Shown here in pieces: positions 47,256-56,279 of a stretch of DNA of 56,279 nt. Origin of the DNA: Limisphaerales bacterium. GTDB taxonomy: Bacteria; Verrucomicrobiota; Verrucomicrobiia; Limisphaerales; UBA11358. The position numbers were made by a program, and so were the translations under genes. Position 1 is the first letter of the stretch; every line of letters begins with the position of its first letter. The notes under the pieces are model-generated. The model was not told the origin of the DNA. It saw only the letters and a list, made by a program, of their open reading frames with translations, and made no database searches. Location of the stretch: contig PLAY01000158.1 of the NCBI GenBank assembly GCA_003134375.1, positions 1 through 56,279 on the forward strand. Direction: 5' to 3'.

Positions 47256-48899
47256 ATGAACGCGAAACCATTTCTGGTCATCCCTGTTGTCAGCGTCTTT
47301 TGCCTCGGTCTTTTGGCGGGTTGCGCCAGCCCCAAGCATCCGATTGCTCAAAACCCGAAGCCACCTGTCAGCCTGGAGCCACCTCCGGCCGTCGTGAAAA
47401 CCAACCGGCTCGTTATCCACGCTGACCAGCCGGGCGCGGAAATCAGCCGCAACATTTACGGTCAGTTCTCCGAGCATCTCGGCCATTGCATCTACGGCGG
47501 CCTCTGGGTAGGCGAGGACAGCCCCATTCCCAACACCCGCGGCATCCGCAACGACGTCGTCGCCGCGCTGAAGAAAATCCAGGTGCCGGTGGTGCGCTGG
47601 CCGGGCGGCTGTTTCGCCGATGAATACCACTGGATGGACGGCATCGGCACACCCACCAACCGTCCGTCCATGATCAACACGACTTGGGGTGGCGTCGTGG
47701 AAAACAATCATTTCGGCACGCACGAGTTCATGGATTTTTGCGGGCAGATCGGGGCGGCCCCTTACATCTGCGGCAACGTCGGCAGCGGCACGGTGCAGGA
47801 AATGATGGAGTGGGTCGAATACCTGACGTCCGATGCGGATTCACCGATGGCCAATCTGCGCCGGCAAAACGGCCGCGAACAGCCGTGGAAAGTGCCCTAC
47901 TTCGCCGTCGGCAACGAAAGCTGGGGTTGCGGCGGCAACATGACGGCGGAGTTCTGCGCCGACAATTTCAGCCGTTACAACACCTTCGTGAAAGACTACC
48001 CCGGCAACCACATCTACCGCGTCGCGAGCGGCGGGCTGGAGTCCGATTACCACTGGACCGAAGTGTTGATGAAGCAGAACGCGGACGGACTGAAACATGG
48101 GGGGCAGGCGATGAACGGCTATTCATTGCATTATTACACCCTTCCCACCAGCAACTGGTCGCACAAGGGTTCCGCCACCAAGTTTGACGAGGCGGAATGG
48201 TTCAACACGTTCCGGCACACGCTGGTCATGGATGAGCTCGTCACCAAACATTCCGCCATCATGGATAAATATGACCCGCAGAAAAAAGTCGGCCTGATTG
48301 TGGACGAATGGGGCGCGTGGTACGACGTCGAGCCGGGGACCAATCCGGGCTTCCTTTACCAGCAAAACACGCTGCGCGACGCGCTGGTGGCCGGCGTCAC
48401 GTTGAACATTTTCAATAATCACGCCGACCGCGTGAAGATGGCGAACATCGCCCAGATGATCAACGTGCTCCAGGCGATGATCCTCACCGACAACGAAAAG
48501 ATGACGGTCACACCGAGTTACTGGGTGTTTGAAATGGACACCGTCCACCACGATGCCACGCTGCTGCCCAGCGAACTGCAAAGCGTGGATTATGCCTTCG
48601 GCGACAAAACAATTCCGGCAGTCAGCGCCTCGGCCTCGCGCGACCGGGCGGGCAAAATCCACGTTACGCTGTGCAATCTGAATCCCAATCAATCCATTGA
48701 AGTCCCGTGCGAATTGCAGGGCGCCAAGGCGCAGAAAATTTCCGGCCGGGTGCTGACCGCGCCGGAAATGAGCGCGCATAACACCTTCGACCAGCCGGAC
48801 AACGTGAAGCCCACCGAGTTCAACGCCTTCAAGGTCACGGATAACGGATTCGTTACCACCCTGCCCGCAAAGTCGGTTGTGGTCCTGGAAGTCAACTGA
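47256..48899 (+). CDS. Lipoprotein alpha-L-arabinofuranosidase-like enzyme (GH51)
   Basis: Lipobox 'LGLLAGC'; '[65 protein letters not shown]', '[10 protein letters not shown]'. Confidence 0.88.
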   Translation: MNAKPFLVIPVVSVFCLGLLAGCASPKHPIAQNPKPPVSLEPPPAVVKTNRLVIHADQPGAEISRNIYGQFSEHLGHCIYGGLWVGEDSPIPNTRGIRNDVVAALKKIQVPVVRWPGGCFADEYHWMDGIGTPTNRPSMINTTWGGVVENNHFGTHEFMDFCGQIGAAPYICGNVGSGTVQEMMEWVEYLTSDADSPMANLRRQNGREQPWKVPYFAVGNESWGCGGNMTAEFCADNFSRYNTFVKDYPGNHIYRVASGGLESDYHWTEVLMKQNADGLKHGGQAMNGYSLHYYTLPTSNWSHKGSATKFDEAEWFNTFRHTLVMDELVTKHSAIMDKYDPQKKVGLIVDEWGAWYDVEPGTNPGFLYQQNTLRDALVAGVTLNIFNNHADRVKMANIAQMINVLQAMILTDNEKMTVTPSYWVFEMDTVHHDATLLPSELQSVDYAFGDKTIPAVSASASRDRAGKIHVTLCNLNPNQSIEVPCELQGAKAQKISGRVLTAPEMSAHNTFDQPDNVKPTEFNAFKVTDNGFVTTLPAKSVVVLEVN

Positions 48900-49087
48900 C
48901 CCAAAAACCCGGTGTCAGGAAATCAACCACGAATGAACACTGATTTTTTTATGCTGTTTTCTCCCTCTCCGCGGAGTGGAGGAGAGGGTTGGGGAGAGGC
49001 GGCGCGTTTGTTTCGATTACCCCTCTCTCCGGCTTTAATCCGTGTTTATCCGTGTTCATCCGCGGTTCAACACAAATTTCGGGATAA

Positions 49088-51058
49088 TCACTCCGTCTGG
49101 ACGAACGGCGGGATGGGGCAATCCAGCGTGTCGGCGACGGCCCGGAGCAGTTCGGCTTCGGTTTCCGTTATCACACCATCGGCACCGACCGTGTAAACAC
49201 AGGCTTCGATCAAATTCTTCTTGATGGTCGGCACGGCCAGCGCCAGACGGTTGAGCGCGGCGTCAATCTGGTCCACGCCGCATTGTTCGCGCGGCAGCAG
49301 TCCCAGATCAACGTTGTCCGGCGCGCACAGATACGGGGCACCGGTTTCAAAGGCTTTTTGGATTTCGGCGGCATCGCTGCTGCCGACGTTGGCCAGCGCC
49401 GACAGCACGACGGCGCAATCCGGCACGAGCGGCTTGAGCGTATAGTATTGGGCGACCGGCGGACGCGCCCCGCTGAATTGCAGCGTGAGATGGCGAAGAA
49501 CGATTTTTTGCAACACGAATTCAAACAGTTCAATCTTGCCGTCGCTTTCGATAAGCCATTGGAGTGTCTGCGAAAATTGATTGAACTGCTCCGCGCGCAA
49601 CTGCCGCAACGCGCTCGATGCGAGATTGATGATCGGCAAATGCGCGTGTGCCGCGGCAGTCGAAACATCGGGAAACAACGCCGCGGTCTTCTGATAAACC
49701 GCCGGTTCAACGCGCTGGGCTAGCCCGGCAAGCTGCGTCGTGCGCGTCGTTTCGTCCGGACTCAGCAGCATCGCGTAAATCAGCGCCACGGCATCGAGTG
49801 GTTCGCGCGCGGCGGCTTTGATGCTTTCGGGCAGCGAATCGCGCAACTGCTCGGCGTATTTGAGATGCAACGGCGTGGGGTTGCCGAGATTCGGCAGCAC
49901 GGAATGCGACCGGATGACCGGCGGTTTTTCTGCGTCGCCGGAGGCGAGAATCGCGCCGCCCAGCACAGTGCCAAAAATGTTCGGCATCGGCGGGCGTTTC
50001 GGTGTTGAAATTTCTTCAGGCAGCCGGTCGCGCCCGTCATAACGAACGTAAGGAAATTTTCCGTCGAAATTCGGGTCAAAAACGCGGATGCGTTCCGCGA
50101 GCGGTGGGTGGGTTTCGAGCAATCCGATAAACGGTTCACTGACGCCGTTTCCAAAAAACATGTGAGAAAGTTCCTCGGCGTGCGCGTGGCCAAGGCGTGA
50201 ACCCGTTTCGCCCAAGCCGCCGATTTTTTTCAGCGCGCCGGTGATGCTTCCCGGATTGCGCGTGAATTGGACGGACGAGGCGTCAGCGAGAAATTCACGC
50301 TGGCGGCTGACAGCGGCCTGAATGAGGCGTCCAAAAAAAACGCCGATGTAGCCGATGACCAGCAGCAACAAACCGAGCAGAGGCAAAGGATTTTGTCCGC
50401 GCCCGCGCCCGCCAACGCGCGCCGTTTGCAAAAGAACCCGTCCGATGATGGCGAGGCAAAGGATGCCAAAGATGATGCCCATAAGCCGGAGGTTCAGCCG
50501 CATGTCGCCGTTCAAAATGTGGCTGAATTCGTGGCCGATGACGCCCTGTAATTCGTCACGCGACAAATTTTTCGCGCAGCCGCGTGTCACGGTGATGGTC
50601 GCGTCGCCGGGTTTGTGGCCAGCGGCGAAGGCGTTGATGCCGTCCTCCTCGTCCATGACATAGACCTGCGGCACGGGCACGCCGGAAGCGATGGCCATTT
50701 CCTCGACGACATTGAGCAGTTTGCGTTCGTCGGGATCGTTCGTGTTCGGGTTGACGAGGCGTCCGCCCATCATTTCCGAAACCGCACTGCCGCCAGACGC
50801 CAGCGCCATGGTTTTATAACTACTGCCGATCAAAACAACCGCGAGCGTGCCGAGCGCGACACCGAGAAAAAGCCGGGGATTCCAAAGTGCGAACTGCGGT
50901 TGTTCGCCGTAACGATGGTAATGTGCTTGCGCGCCGGCAAAAATGACCAGTGCGGCGAAATAGACGGCGACGATGAGCGCCACCACGGCGATAACAAAGT
51001 AAAAAACCAGCAGCTTGGTTTTACGGCGGGTCTTTTCTTGTTGGGCAAAGAAATCCAT
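49088..51058 (-). CDS. M48-family metalloprotease (HtpX-like) with C-terminal extension
   Basis: TM helices; 'DELQGVIGHEFSHILNGDMRLNLRLMG' zinc motif; adjacent lemA. Confidence 0.92.
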   Translation of the reverse strand: MDFFAQQEKTRRKTKLLVFYFVIAVVALIVAVYFAALVIFAGAQAHYHRYGEQPQFALWNPRLFLGVALGTLAVVLIGSSYKTMALASGGSAVSEMMGGRLVNPNTNDPDERKLLNVVEEMAIASGVPVPQVYVMDEEDGINAFAAGHKPGDATITVTRGCAKNLSRDELQGVIGHEFSHILNGDMRLNLRLMGIIFGILCLAIIGRVLLQTARVGGRGRGQNPLPLLGLLLLVIGYIGVFFGRLIQAAVSRQREFLADASSVQFTRNPGSITGALKKIGGLGETGSRLGHAHAEELSHMFFGNGVSEPFIGLLETHPPLAERIRVFDPNFDGKFPYVRYDGRDRLPEEISTPKRPPMPNIFGTVLGGAILASGDAEKPPVIRSHSVLPNLGNPTPLHLKYAEQLRDSLPESIKAAAREPLDAVALIYAMLLSPDETTRTTQLAGLAQRVEPAVYQKTAALFPDVSTAAAHAHLPIINLASSALRQLRAEQFNQFSQTLQWLIESDGKIELFEFVLQKIVLRHLTLQFSGARPPVAQYYTLKPLVPDCAVVLSALANVGSSDAAEIQKAFETGAPYLCAPDNVDLGLLPREQCGVDQIDAALNRLALAVPTIKKNLIEACVYTVGADGVITETEAELLRAVADTLDCPIPPFVQTE

Positions 51059-51147
51059 GGTCGTGAATCGTGAACCGTGAAACTGTTCAACCGGCGGCCA
51101 CCGCGTCTTCGCACCGCCGAATTAACGAATCAGGATTCAACGATTTC

Positions 51148-51753
51148 CTAAAAGGAGACTTTGGGCGCGTCCTTTTGTTCCGGTTTGTCCACGACAAACA
51201 GCTCCGCCGCAGTGAAGTTGAACATGCCGGCGATGAGGTTGCTCGGAAACACCTCGCGGTCGGTGTTATAAACCATGACGGAGTCGTTGTAAGCCTGCCG
51301 CGCGAACGAGATTTTATTTTCCGTGGAGGTCAGTTCCTCGGTGAGCTGCATCATGTTCTGGTTGGCCTTCAGGTCGGGGTATTGTTCGGAGACCATCATC
51401 AGGCGGCTCAACGTGCCGGCGAGGCCGCTTTCGGCGGAAACCAGGTTTTTCATGGCGCCGGAATCGCCGGGATTGGCGGCGGCGGCCTGGGAGGCGACGT
51501 AGGCGATGTTGCGCGCCTTGGTGACGTTTTCCAGCGTCTCGCGTTCGTGCTTGATGTAGCCCTTGGCAATCTCGACCAGGTTCGGGATCAGGTCGTAGCG
51601 GCGCTTGAGCTGCACGTCTATTTGCGCATAGGCGTTTTTATAGCGGTTGCGCATCGTGACGAGTTTGTTGTAAACGCCGACAACGAAGCCGGCCAGACCC
51701 AGCACCACCACCAGCAGAACAATTGCAATAATCAGTCCAATTCCGATAGCCAT
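51148..51753 (-). CDS. lemA: LemA family protein
   Basis: 'YNKLVTMRNRYKNAYAQIDVQLKRRYDLIPNLVEIAKGYIKHERETLENVTKARN'. Start at MAIGIG (51753). Confidence 0.93.
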   Translation of the reverse strand: MAIGIGLIIAIVLLVVVLGLAGFVVGVYNKLVTMRNRYKNAYAQIDVQLKRRYDLIPNLVEIAKGYIKHERETLENVTKARNIAYVASQAAAANPGDSGAMKNLVSAESGLAGTLSRLMMVSEQYPDLKANQNMMQLTEELTSTENKISFARQAYNDSVMVYNTDREVFPSNLIAGMFNFTAAELFVVDKPEQKDAPKVSF

Positions 51754-51841
51754 AAATATCCTTTGTTGAATTTGATTTACAATTAGGCCAAAGCCCGCCA
51801 ACCGGCAATGATAATTTGCCCGTCTTTTTGGAATCAGGTTC

Positions 51842-51917
51842 CTGGGAGCGCCGGCGTCTCGCCGGCAAGTGGTTCAGTTCGCCGCAAGGCCAAGCCGGCG
51901 AGACGCCAGCGCTCCCA
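51842..51917. repeat. CTGGGAGCG...CGCTCCCAG palindromic element
   Basis: CTGGGAGCGCCGGCGTCTCGCCGGC...GCCGGCGAGACGCCAGCGCTCCCAA. Confidence 0.85.
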
Positions 51918-51920
51918 AGT

Positions 51921-52991
51921 TCACGGCTCAACCAGCACCGGCATCCCCACCCACACCAGCTTCGACAGGTATTCCGCGTCCCAATTTGCCAGCCGGAAGC
52001 AACCGTGCGATTCTGTGCGCCCAACCTGCTCCGGAATCGGCGTGCCGTGAATGCCGTAGCCAGTCTTGTCCAGACCAATCCAGGCCACACCCACCGGATT
52101 ATTCGGACCGGGCGGCAAAATCAGTTTCATCTTCAACTGCCGCGCCTCGGGCGATTCGGGAAACAGGTCCGGGTCGAAGGTGTAATTCGGGTGGGGCGCA
52201 ATGACCGCGACGTGCAATTCGCCGACCGGCCGTTTCTCGACGTTCGCCGCGATGCTGCACGGAAAATGCGCGAGCAGGTTCGTTTCCATGTCGAAGGCCT
52301 CCAAAAACTTGTCCGCCAGATGGATGACGGCGAACGCCGCCTTGTTCGACGCTACGGGATAATCCACGTCGGGAACCTGCAAAACCGTCCCCGCCGCGAT
52401 GTTCGTCCAGTTGACATTCAAATTCAGCCGCCGGATCAGTTCGGGATGTGAATGGCTTTTTTCCGCGACGAGTTCGAGTTCTGTTTCGTATTCCAACGCC
52501 GTTTGCTGCGACTTGGCCAGCCACGTTTTGCCGAGCGGTTGCAGCCGCGCCAGGTCGTCGGTCGTGACCACATAAGTCGTCATCAGCGGCGCATTGAGCA
52601 TGAGCCGGGCGCGCGTGTCTGCGTTGAGCGCACCGGTCACCGGCAAATGTTGAGTTTCCTGAAAAACGGAAATGGCCCGGCGCGTTTGCGAACCGAGCGC
52701 GGCGTCAATGGATCCCGATGAAATCGCCCGGCGCGCCAGCGCCACCTGCGCTTCAAACACGTTGCGCACCGGACGCGGAAAAGTGGCCGGCGATTCGGGG
52801 ACAACGACAAATGGCCGCAGGCGCGGCGCCACGGCCTTTACCGGCGCACGGACGACTTTGGTTGGAGGATGCTCGTGACGCCACCAAAGCCACGCCCCGG
52901 CCGCGAGCACAGCCAGCGCCAACAGCCAGCGCCAGCTGCCGCGCCTTTTGCGGTGCGGGCGGAACGACGAAGAATTGGAATTGCGGCGCAC
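51921..52991 (-). CDS. L,D-transpeptidase with peptidoglycan-binding/LysM-like region
   Basis: 'GIHGTPIPEQVGRTESHGCFRLANWDAEYLSKLV' YkuD active-site motif; N-terminal TM; PG-binding 'AALGSQTRRAISVFQETQHLPVTGALNADTRARL'. Confidence 0.9.
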   Translation of the reverse strand: MRRNSNSSSFRPHRKRRGSWRWLLALAVLAAGAWLWWRHEHPPTKVVRAPVKAVAPRLRPFVVVPESPATFPRPVRNVFEAQVALARRAISSGSIDAALGSQTRRAISVFQETQHLPVTGALNADTRARLMLNAPLMTTYVVTTDDLARLQPLGKTWLAKSQQTALEYETELELVAEKSHSHPELIRRLNLNVNWTNIAAGTVLQVPDVDYPVASNKAAFAVIHLADKFLEAFDMETNLLAHFPCSIAANVEKRPVGELHVAVIAPHPNYTFDPDLFPESPEARQLKMKLILPPGPNNPVGVAWIGLDKTGYGIHGTPIPEQVGRTESHGCFRLANWDAEYLSKLVWVGMPVLVEP

Positions 52992-53040
52992 GCGGAGATT
53001 AAGCCACAGGCCGACCGGCGACCCAAGACCGAAGTCGCCC

Positions 53041-53754
53041 TCAGTGCAAGTTCAAAAGCGCGTCACCGATCAGCTTCGCGGCGTCATCGTAATTGACCAG
53101 GCCGGTGTTGATGATCATGTGGTAAAGCAACGGATCATTAATGTCGGTATTGAAATACTTTTTCAGATAACGTTCGCGGCCGCGGTCTTCGTTTAGACAG
53201 AATTTGCGCGCCTGGTCCAGGGTCAGGTTGTATTTGTGGTATTCTCTGTGGGAGTATTCGACGCGTTTTTCGAGCGGAGCCACCAGGCGGATATGCAGCA
53301 CATGCGGCAATTCGGCGGTGATCACGTTGCCGCCACGGCCGATGAGGATCACGTTGCCCAACCCGGCCAGCCTGAGCATGGTCTCGGCAGTTTGACGGAC
53401 AATGGTCTCCACCGGCGGATGCAACTCGAACAAATCCGCCATAATCTCCTGGGTTTTCGATATGGTGTCCTCGGGCAGCAACCTGGCCAGGCGGGTCGGC
53501 AGGTTGTGGTCCTCGAGGACCTTGTCCATGAGATTGCGGTCGAATACAGTCCACGGACAGGCGTCCTTGGGCGAGCGGGACTGCAGGTATTCGGCGAGTT
53601 TCCGGGCAACAGCAAGCGCGCCGCAACCAGCCTGCCGGGAAATGGTCACGGCGTGGCGAATGCCGCTCTCAGCTTGAGAGCCGGATTTCCCGCCATCTCG
53701 CAACTGGCAGTTGATGAAGGATAAACAATGTTCAAGACCGGCGCTCTCAATCAT
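53041..53754 (-). CDS. Cytidylate kinase-like family protein
   Basis: 'VTISRQAGCGALAVARKLAEYL', 'VILIGRGGNVITAELPHVLHIRLVAPLEKRVEY'. Confidence 0.8.
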   Translation of the reverse strand: MIESAGLEHCLSFINCQLRDGGKSGSQAESGIRHAVTISRQAGCGALAVARKLAEYLQSRSPKDACPWTVFDRNLMDKVLEDHNLPTRLARLLPEDTISKTQEIMADLFELHPPVETIVRQTAETMLRLAGLGNVILIGRGGNVITAELPHVLHIRLVAPLEKRVEYSHREYHKYNLTLDQARKFCLNEDRGRERYLKKYFNTDINDPLLYHMIINTGLVNYDDAAKLIGDALLNLH

Positions 53755-53756
53755 AA

Positions 53757-54140
53757 TTACCTCCGGGGTTGTCCAACCGCCGGCACTCCTGATTCGTCAT
53801 CAATCTTTAAATTGGATTCCTTCATGACTGTTCCATCACGTGAAACAAAGGCAACCGCCACCTGGCCGAGCCGAACAAACAGCGGACGCAAGGGCTCCTC
53901 CTGCTGAATGAGCGCGAGCAGACAAGTCATAAGCGCCTCGTGCTCTTCTGGTGAGCCAACAAAGCCAACACTGAACTCCTCGCAAGCATCGCCGTATTTC
54001 TTGTACCACTGATAGAGAGTGTCAACCATCAATCCAAACTGTGTCTCGACACTATCCCCCGGTCGGATGGAAACCGTAAGGCCAACCCCTTGGAGTTCGC
54101 GTCCGTCCTTCTGTATCGTCTTCCGTCCGGCTTTAACCAT
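53757..54140 (-). CDS. Hypothetical protein
   Basis: 127 aa ORF in tight array between the kinase-like and PstS-like genes. Confidence 0.5.
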   Translation of the reverse strand: MVKAGRKTIQKDGRELQGVGLTVSIRPGDSVETQFGLMVDTLYQWYKKYGDACEEFSVGFVGSPEEHEALMTCLLALIQQEEPLRPLFVRLGQVAVAFVSRDGTVMKESNLKIDDESGVPAVGQPRR

Positions 54141-54141
54141 A

Positions 54142-54996
54142 TCAAGGACGAGGCACGAAGCCCATTCGAGTCAGGATTTCCTGCCCGCGCTTTGACTGAA
54201 CAAACTGGACAAAATCCCGTGTTGCCGACGATTCCTTCGTCGTGTCGGTGTAAAGGTGGAGCACCCGCGCGTAAGGATATTGACCTCCATTCACCGACGC
54301 GATGGTGGGGGCCACGCCTCCGATTGACACGGCCTTGACACCGTCCTGGCTGACCAGATCAATGCTGGCATAACCAATTCCGTTCGCATCTTGAGCCACA
54401 TTCTGGACGATTCCCACGTAATTGGTGAACGCTTTCAAGCCCAGGGCATAAGGCCTGTTTTCCATCGCCAATTCCCGAAAGCCCAGATGGGTTCCTGAAA
54501 TTTCATCGCGGCTGCACAAATGGATCGGCGCATCCGGCCCGCCCACCTCTTTCCAATTTGTGACCACTCCGGTAAAAATGTCCCGCACTTGATCCCGCGT
54601 CAGGTTCCCGACGGGGCTGCCGGCGTTGACGACGACCTCCACGCTGTAAGCGCCGATGACGTAATCGTTAAACTCTACATCCCGATCCTTGGCCAGTTGC
54701 AATTCGTTTGTGCTCACCGGGCGCGAAGCCGCAGCGATGTCGCATCGCGCAACCATCAATGCCCCCATCCCATACGTGGTCCCTTTGTATTCGGTGTCAA
54801 AAACAACTGTGGGGTGCTCCTTCCAGTACTCCGCAATGAGCCGCGGGGCCAATTCTTCTCCAAACGTGTTCGAGCCCCGGATGGTGATTTTTCCCGGTTT
54901 CCCACAGCCCGCGATCACCACGCTGAGCACCATTAAACTGAGGCTGCCCACGAGTGTAATTCGGCGGAAACCAAAGCAATCGTTATTTGTTTTCAT
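54142..54996 (-). CDS. PstS-like phosphate-binding lipoprotein
   Basis: Lipobox 'VVIAGC'; 'KITIRGSNTFGEELAPRLIAEYWKEHP', 'DQVRDIFTGVVTNWKEVGGPDAPIHLCSRDEISGTH'. Confidence 0.85.
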   Translation of the reverse strand: MKTNNDCFGFRRITLVGSLSLMVLSVVIAGCGKPGKITIRGSNTFGEELAPRLIAEYWKEHPTVVFDTEYKGTTYGMGALMVARCDIAAASRPVSTNELQLAKDRDVEFNDYVIGAYSVEVVVNAGSPVGNLTRDQVRDIFTGVVTNWKEVGGPDAPIHLCSRDEISGTHLGFRELAMENRPYALGLKAFTNYVGIVQNVAQDANGIGYASIDLVSQDGVKAVSIGGVAPTIASVNGGQYPYARVLHLYTDTTKESSATRDFVQFVQSKRGQEILTRMGFVPRP

Positions 54997-55160
54997 GACA
55001 CGCCCTTCTGTTCACAGCCAAACCATTTCACGCTGATACTCCATCCGTTGTGGCAAGCAGTTCAAGGAAAAAAATCGCGCCGCCGCAACGGGCCGGCCCG
55101 GCGGAAAGCAAAGCAAAGATGGAAACGCAGTCAGATGAATCCGAATGTCTGGAAACTTTA

Positions 55161-56246
55161 TCAAGAACCTCCACCAGCCCCCGCCCCGCCGCCGATGACA
55201 TCTCCTCCGATAATGGCGATTAACGGCAGGAACATGGCGATGACAATGCTGCCCACGACAATGGCCAGGAAAATAATCATGACCGGTTCCAGCAGCGACG
55301 TCATGGCACTGACGGCATTGTCCACCTCCTCGTCGCTGGTGTCGGCGATCCTCATGAGCATGTCCGGCAGCGCGCCGGTTTGTTCGCCCACGTCCACCAT
55401 GCCGGACACCATCGCCGGAAAAATCCGGGATTCTTTCAGCGGCCCGGCGATGCTCCCGCCTTCCTTCACGCTGTCGTGGATTTTTGAAATCACGCCGCCC
55501 ACGATGACATTGCCGGACGTTTCCTTCACGATGGTCAACGCCTGAAGGATGGGCACGCCGCTGCCGAGCAGGGTCCCCAGTGTCCGGGCAAATCGGGAGA
55601 GCACCACCTTTTGGCAAACCGTACCGACGACAGGCATGATTAGTTTGAAGCGGTCAAACCACCGCCGACCGCGCCGGGTGCGAACGAGAATCGGCAACAC
55701 AAACGCCAGGACCAGCCCAACCATTCCGACGGTCAGAAAGTGGCTTTTGAACACATCGCTGATTTTCAAGACCCACACGGTGAACGACGGCATGGGCCGG
55801 CCATTGAGCAACCCGTCAAAAATCGCCTGGAACCGTGGAATGACAAAAACCGTCAGCAGCGCGAGGATGCCCGTCGCGACCACCAGCACGGCGACCGGAT
55901 AAAACATGGCGGCCTTGATTTTGCCTTTGATTTTCAGCGCCTTCTCCATGAACTCCGCCTGGCGCCGGAGCGCCACTTCCAGGACACCGCCCATTTCGCC
56001 CGCCTTGACCATGTTCACGTAAAGCGGATTGAAAACCCTTGGATGCGCCGCCAGGGCCTCGGACAACGTACTCCCGCCTTCAATGGCCGCAGCCACGTCC
56101 GTGATGACGCGCTTCAGCGCGCGGTTCTCCGTCTGCTCCTGCAGGATGCGCAACCCGCGCATGAGCGGCATCCCCACGTCAATCAGCGTCGCCAGCTGGC
56201 GGGTGAACACCGCGAGAACGGCCGGTTTGATCCTCCCGGCCGGCAT
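55161..56246 (-). CDS. Type II secretion/type IV pilus inner-membrane protein, GspF/PilC family
   Basis: 'FTRQLATLIDVGMPLMRGLRILQEQTENRALKRVI', 'FARTLGTLLGSGVPILQALTIV'; N terminus near the window edge. Confidence 0.9.
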   Translation of the reverse strand: MPAGRIKPAVLAVFTRQLATLIDVGMPLMRGLRILQEQTENRALKRVITDVAAAIEGGSTLSEALAAHPRVFNPLYVNMVKAGEMGGVLEVALRRQAEFMEKALKIKGKIKAAMFYPVAVLVVATGILALLTVFVIPRFQAIFDGLLNGRPMPSFTVWVLKISDVFKSHFLTVGMVGLVLAFVLPILVRTRRGRRWFDRFKLIMPVVGTVCQKVVLSRFARTLGTLLGSGVPILQALTIVKETSGNVIVGGVISKIHDSVKEGGSIAGPLKESRIFPAMVSGMVDVGEQTGALPDMLMRIADTSDEEVDNAVSAMTSLLEPVMIIFLAIVVGSIVIAMFLPLIAIIGGDVIGGGAGAGGGS

Positions 56247-56279
56247 TCGAACCTGTAGATTTAGAGCTTATCCGTAAAT

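Noticed and set aside
1-56279. tRNA or rRNA genes
   Set aside because: No convincing cloverleaf with TTCRANNC arm or rRNA signature sequence was noticed by eye; tRNAscan-SE and Infernal would be decisive.

Overview
The window is a 56 kb, GC-rich, repeat-laden bacterial chromosome segment. It looks Verrucomicrobia-like, judging from PEP-CTERM sorting signals, 'SQNVVGYVN' secreted proteins and dispersed palindromic repeats; this taxonomic call is inference. The main functional feature is a ~14.6 kb same-strand cluster (7187-21765): mvhD-like / metF-like / two FMN-domain glutamate-synthase paralogs with ferredoxin modules / a class-II glutamine amidotransferase fused to a GXGXG domain / hdrC / hdrB / a giant HdrA with an embedded GltD-like module / second mvhD / metV-like. 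Together this resembles a MetFV-HdrABC-MvhD complex merged with a complete but split glutamate synthase. A separate canonical gltB/gltD pair lies on the opposite strand at 28655-35515, so the cluster is not the housekeeping enzyme. The second notable theme is in-frame insertion of dispersed palindromic repeats into conserved protein genes (pheS once, pheT four times, the GATase/GXGXG gene once), reminiscent of Rickettsia palindromic elements. Other content: rpmI-rplT-pheS-(methyltransferase)-pheT-pfk, mnmA, GH28-like and GH51 enzymes, M1 and M48 peptidases, LemA, an L,D-transpeptidase, PstS-like and GspF-like proteins, two toxin-antitoxin pairs, a PEP-CTERM pair with one frameshifted member, and a PD-(D/E)XK-like GxxExxY gene inserted between gltB and gltD and flanked by palindromic repeats. 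No database search was possible; all names come from motif recognition in the supplied translations.
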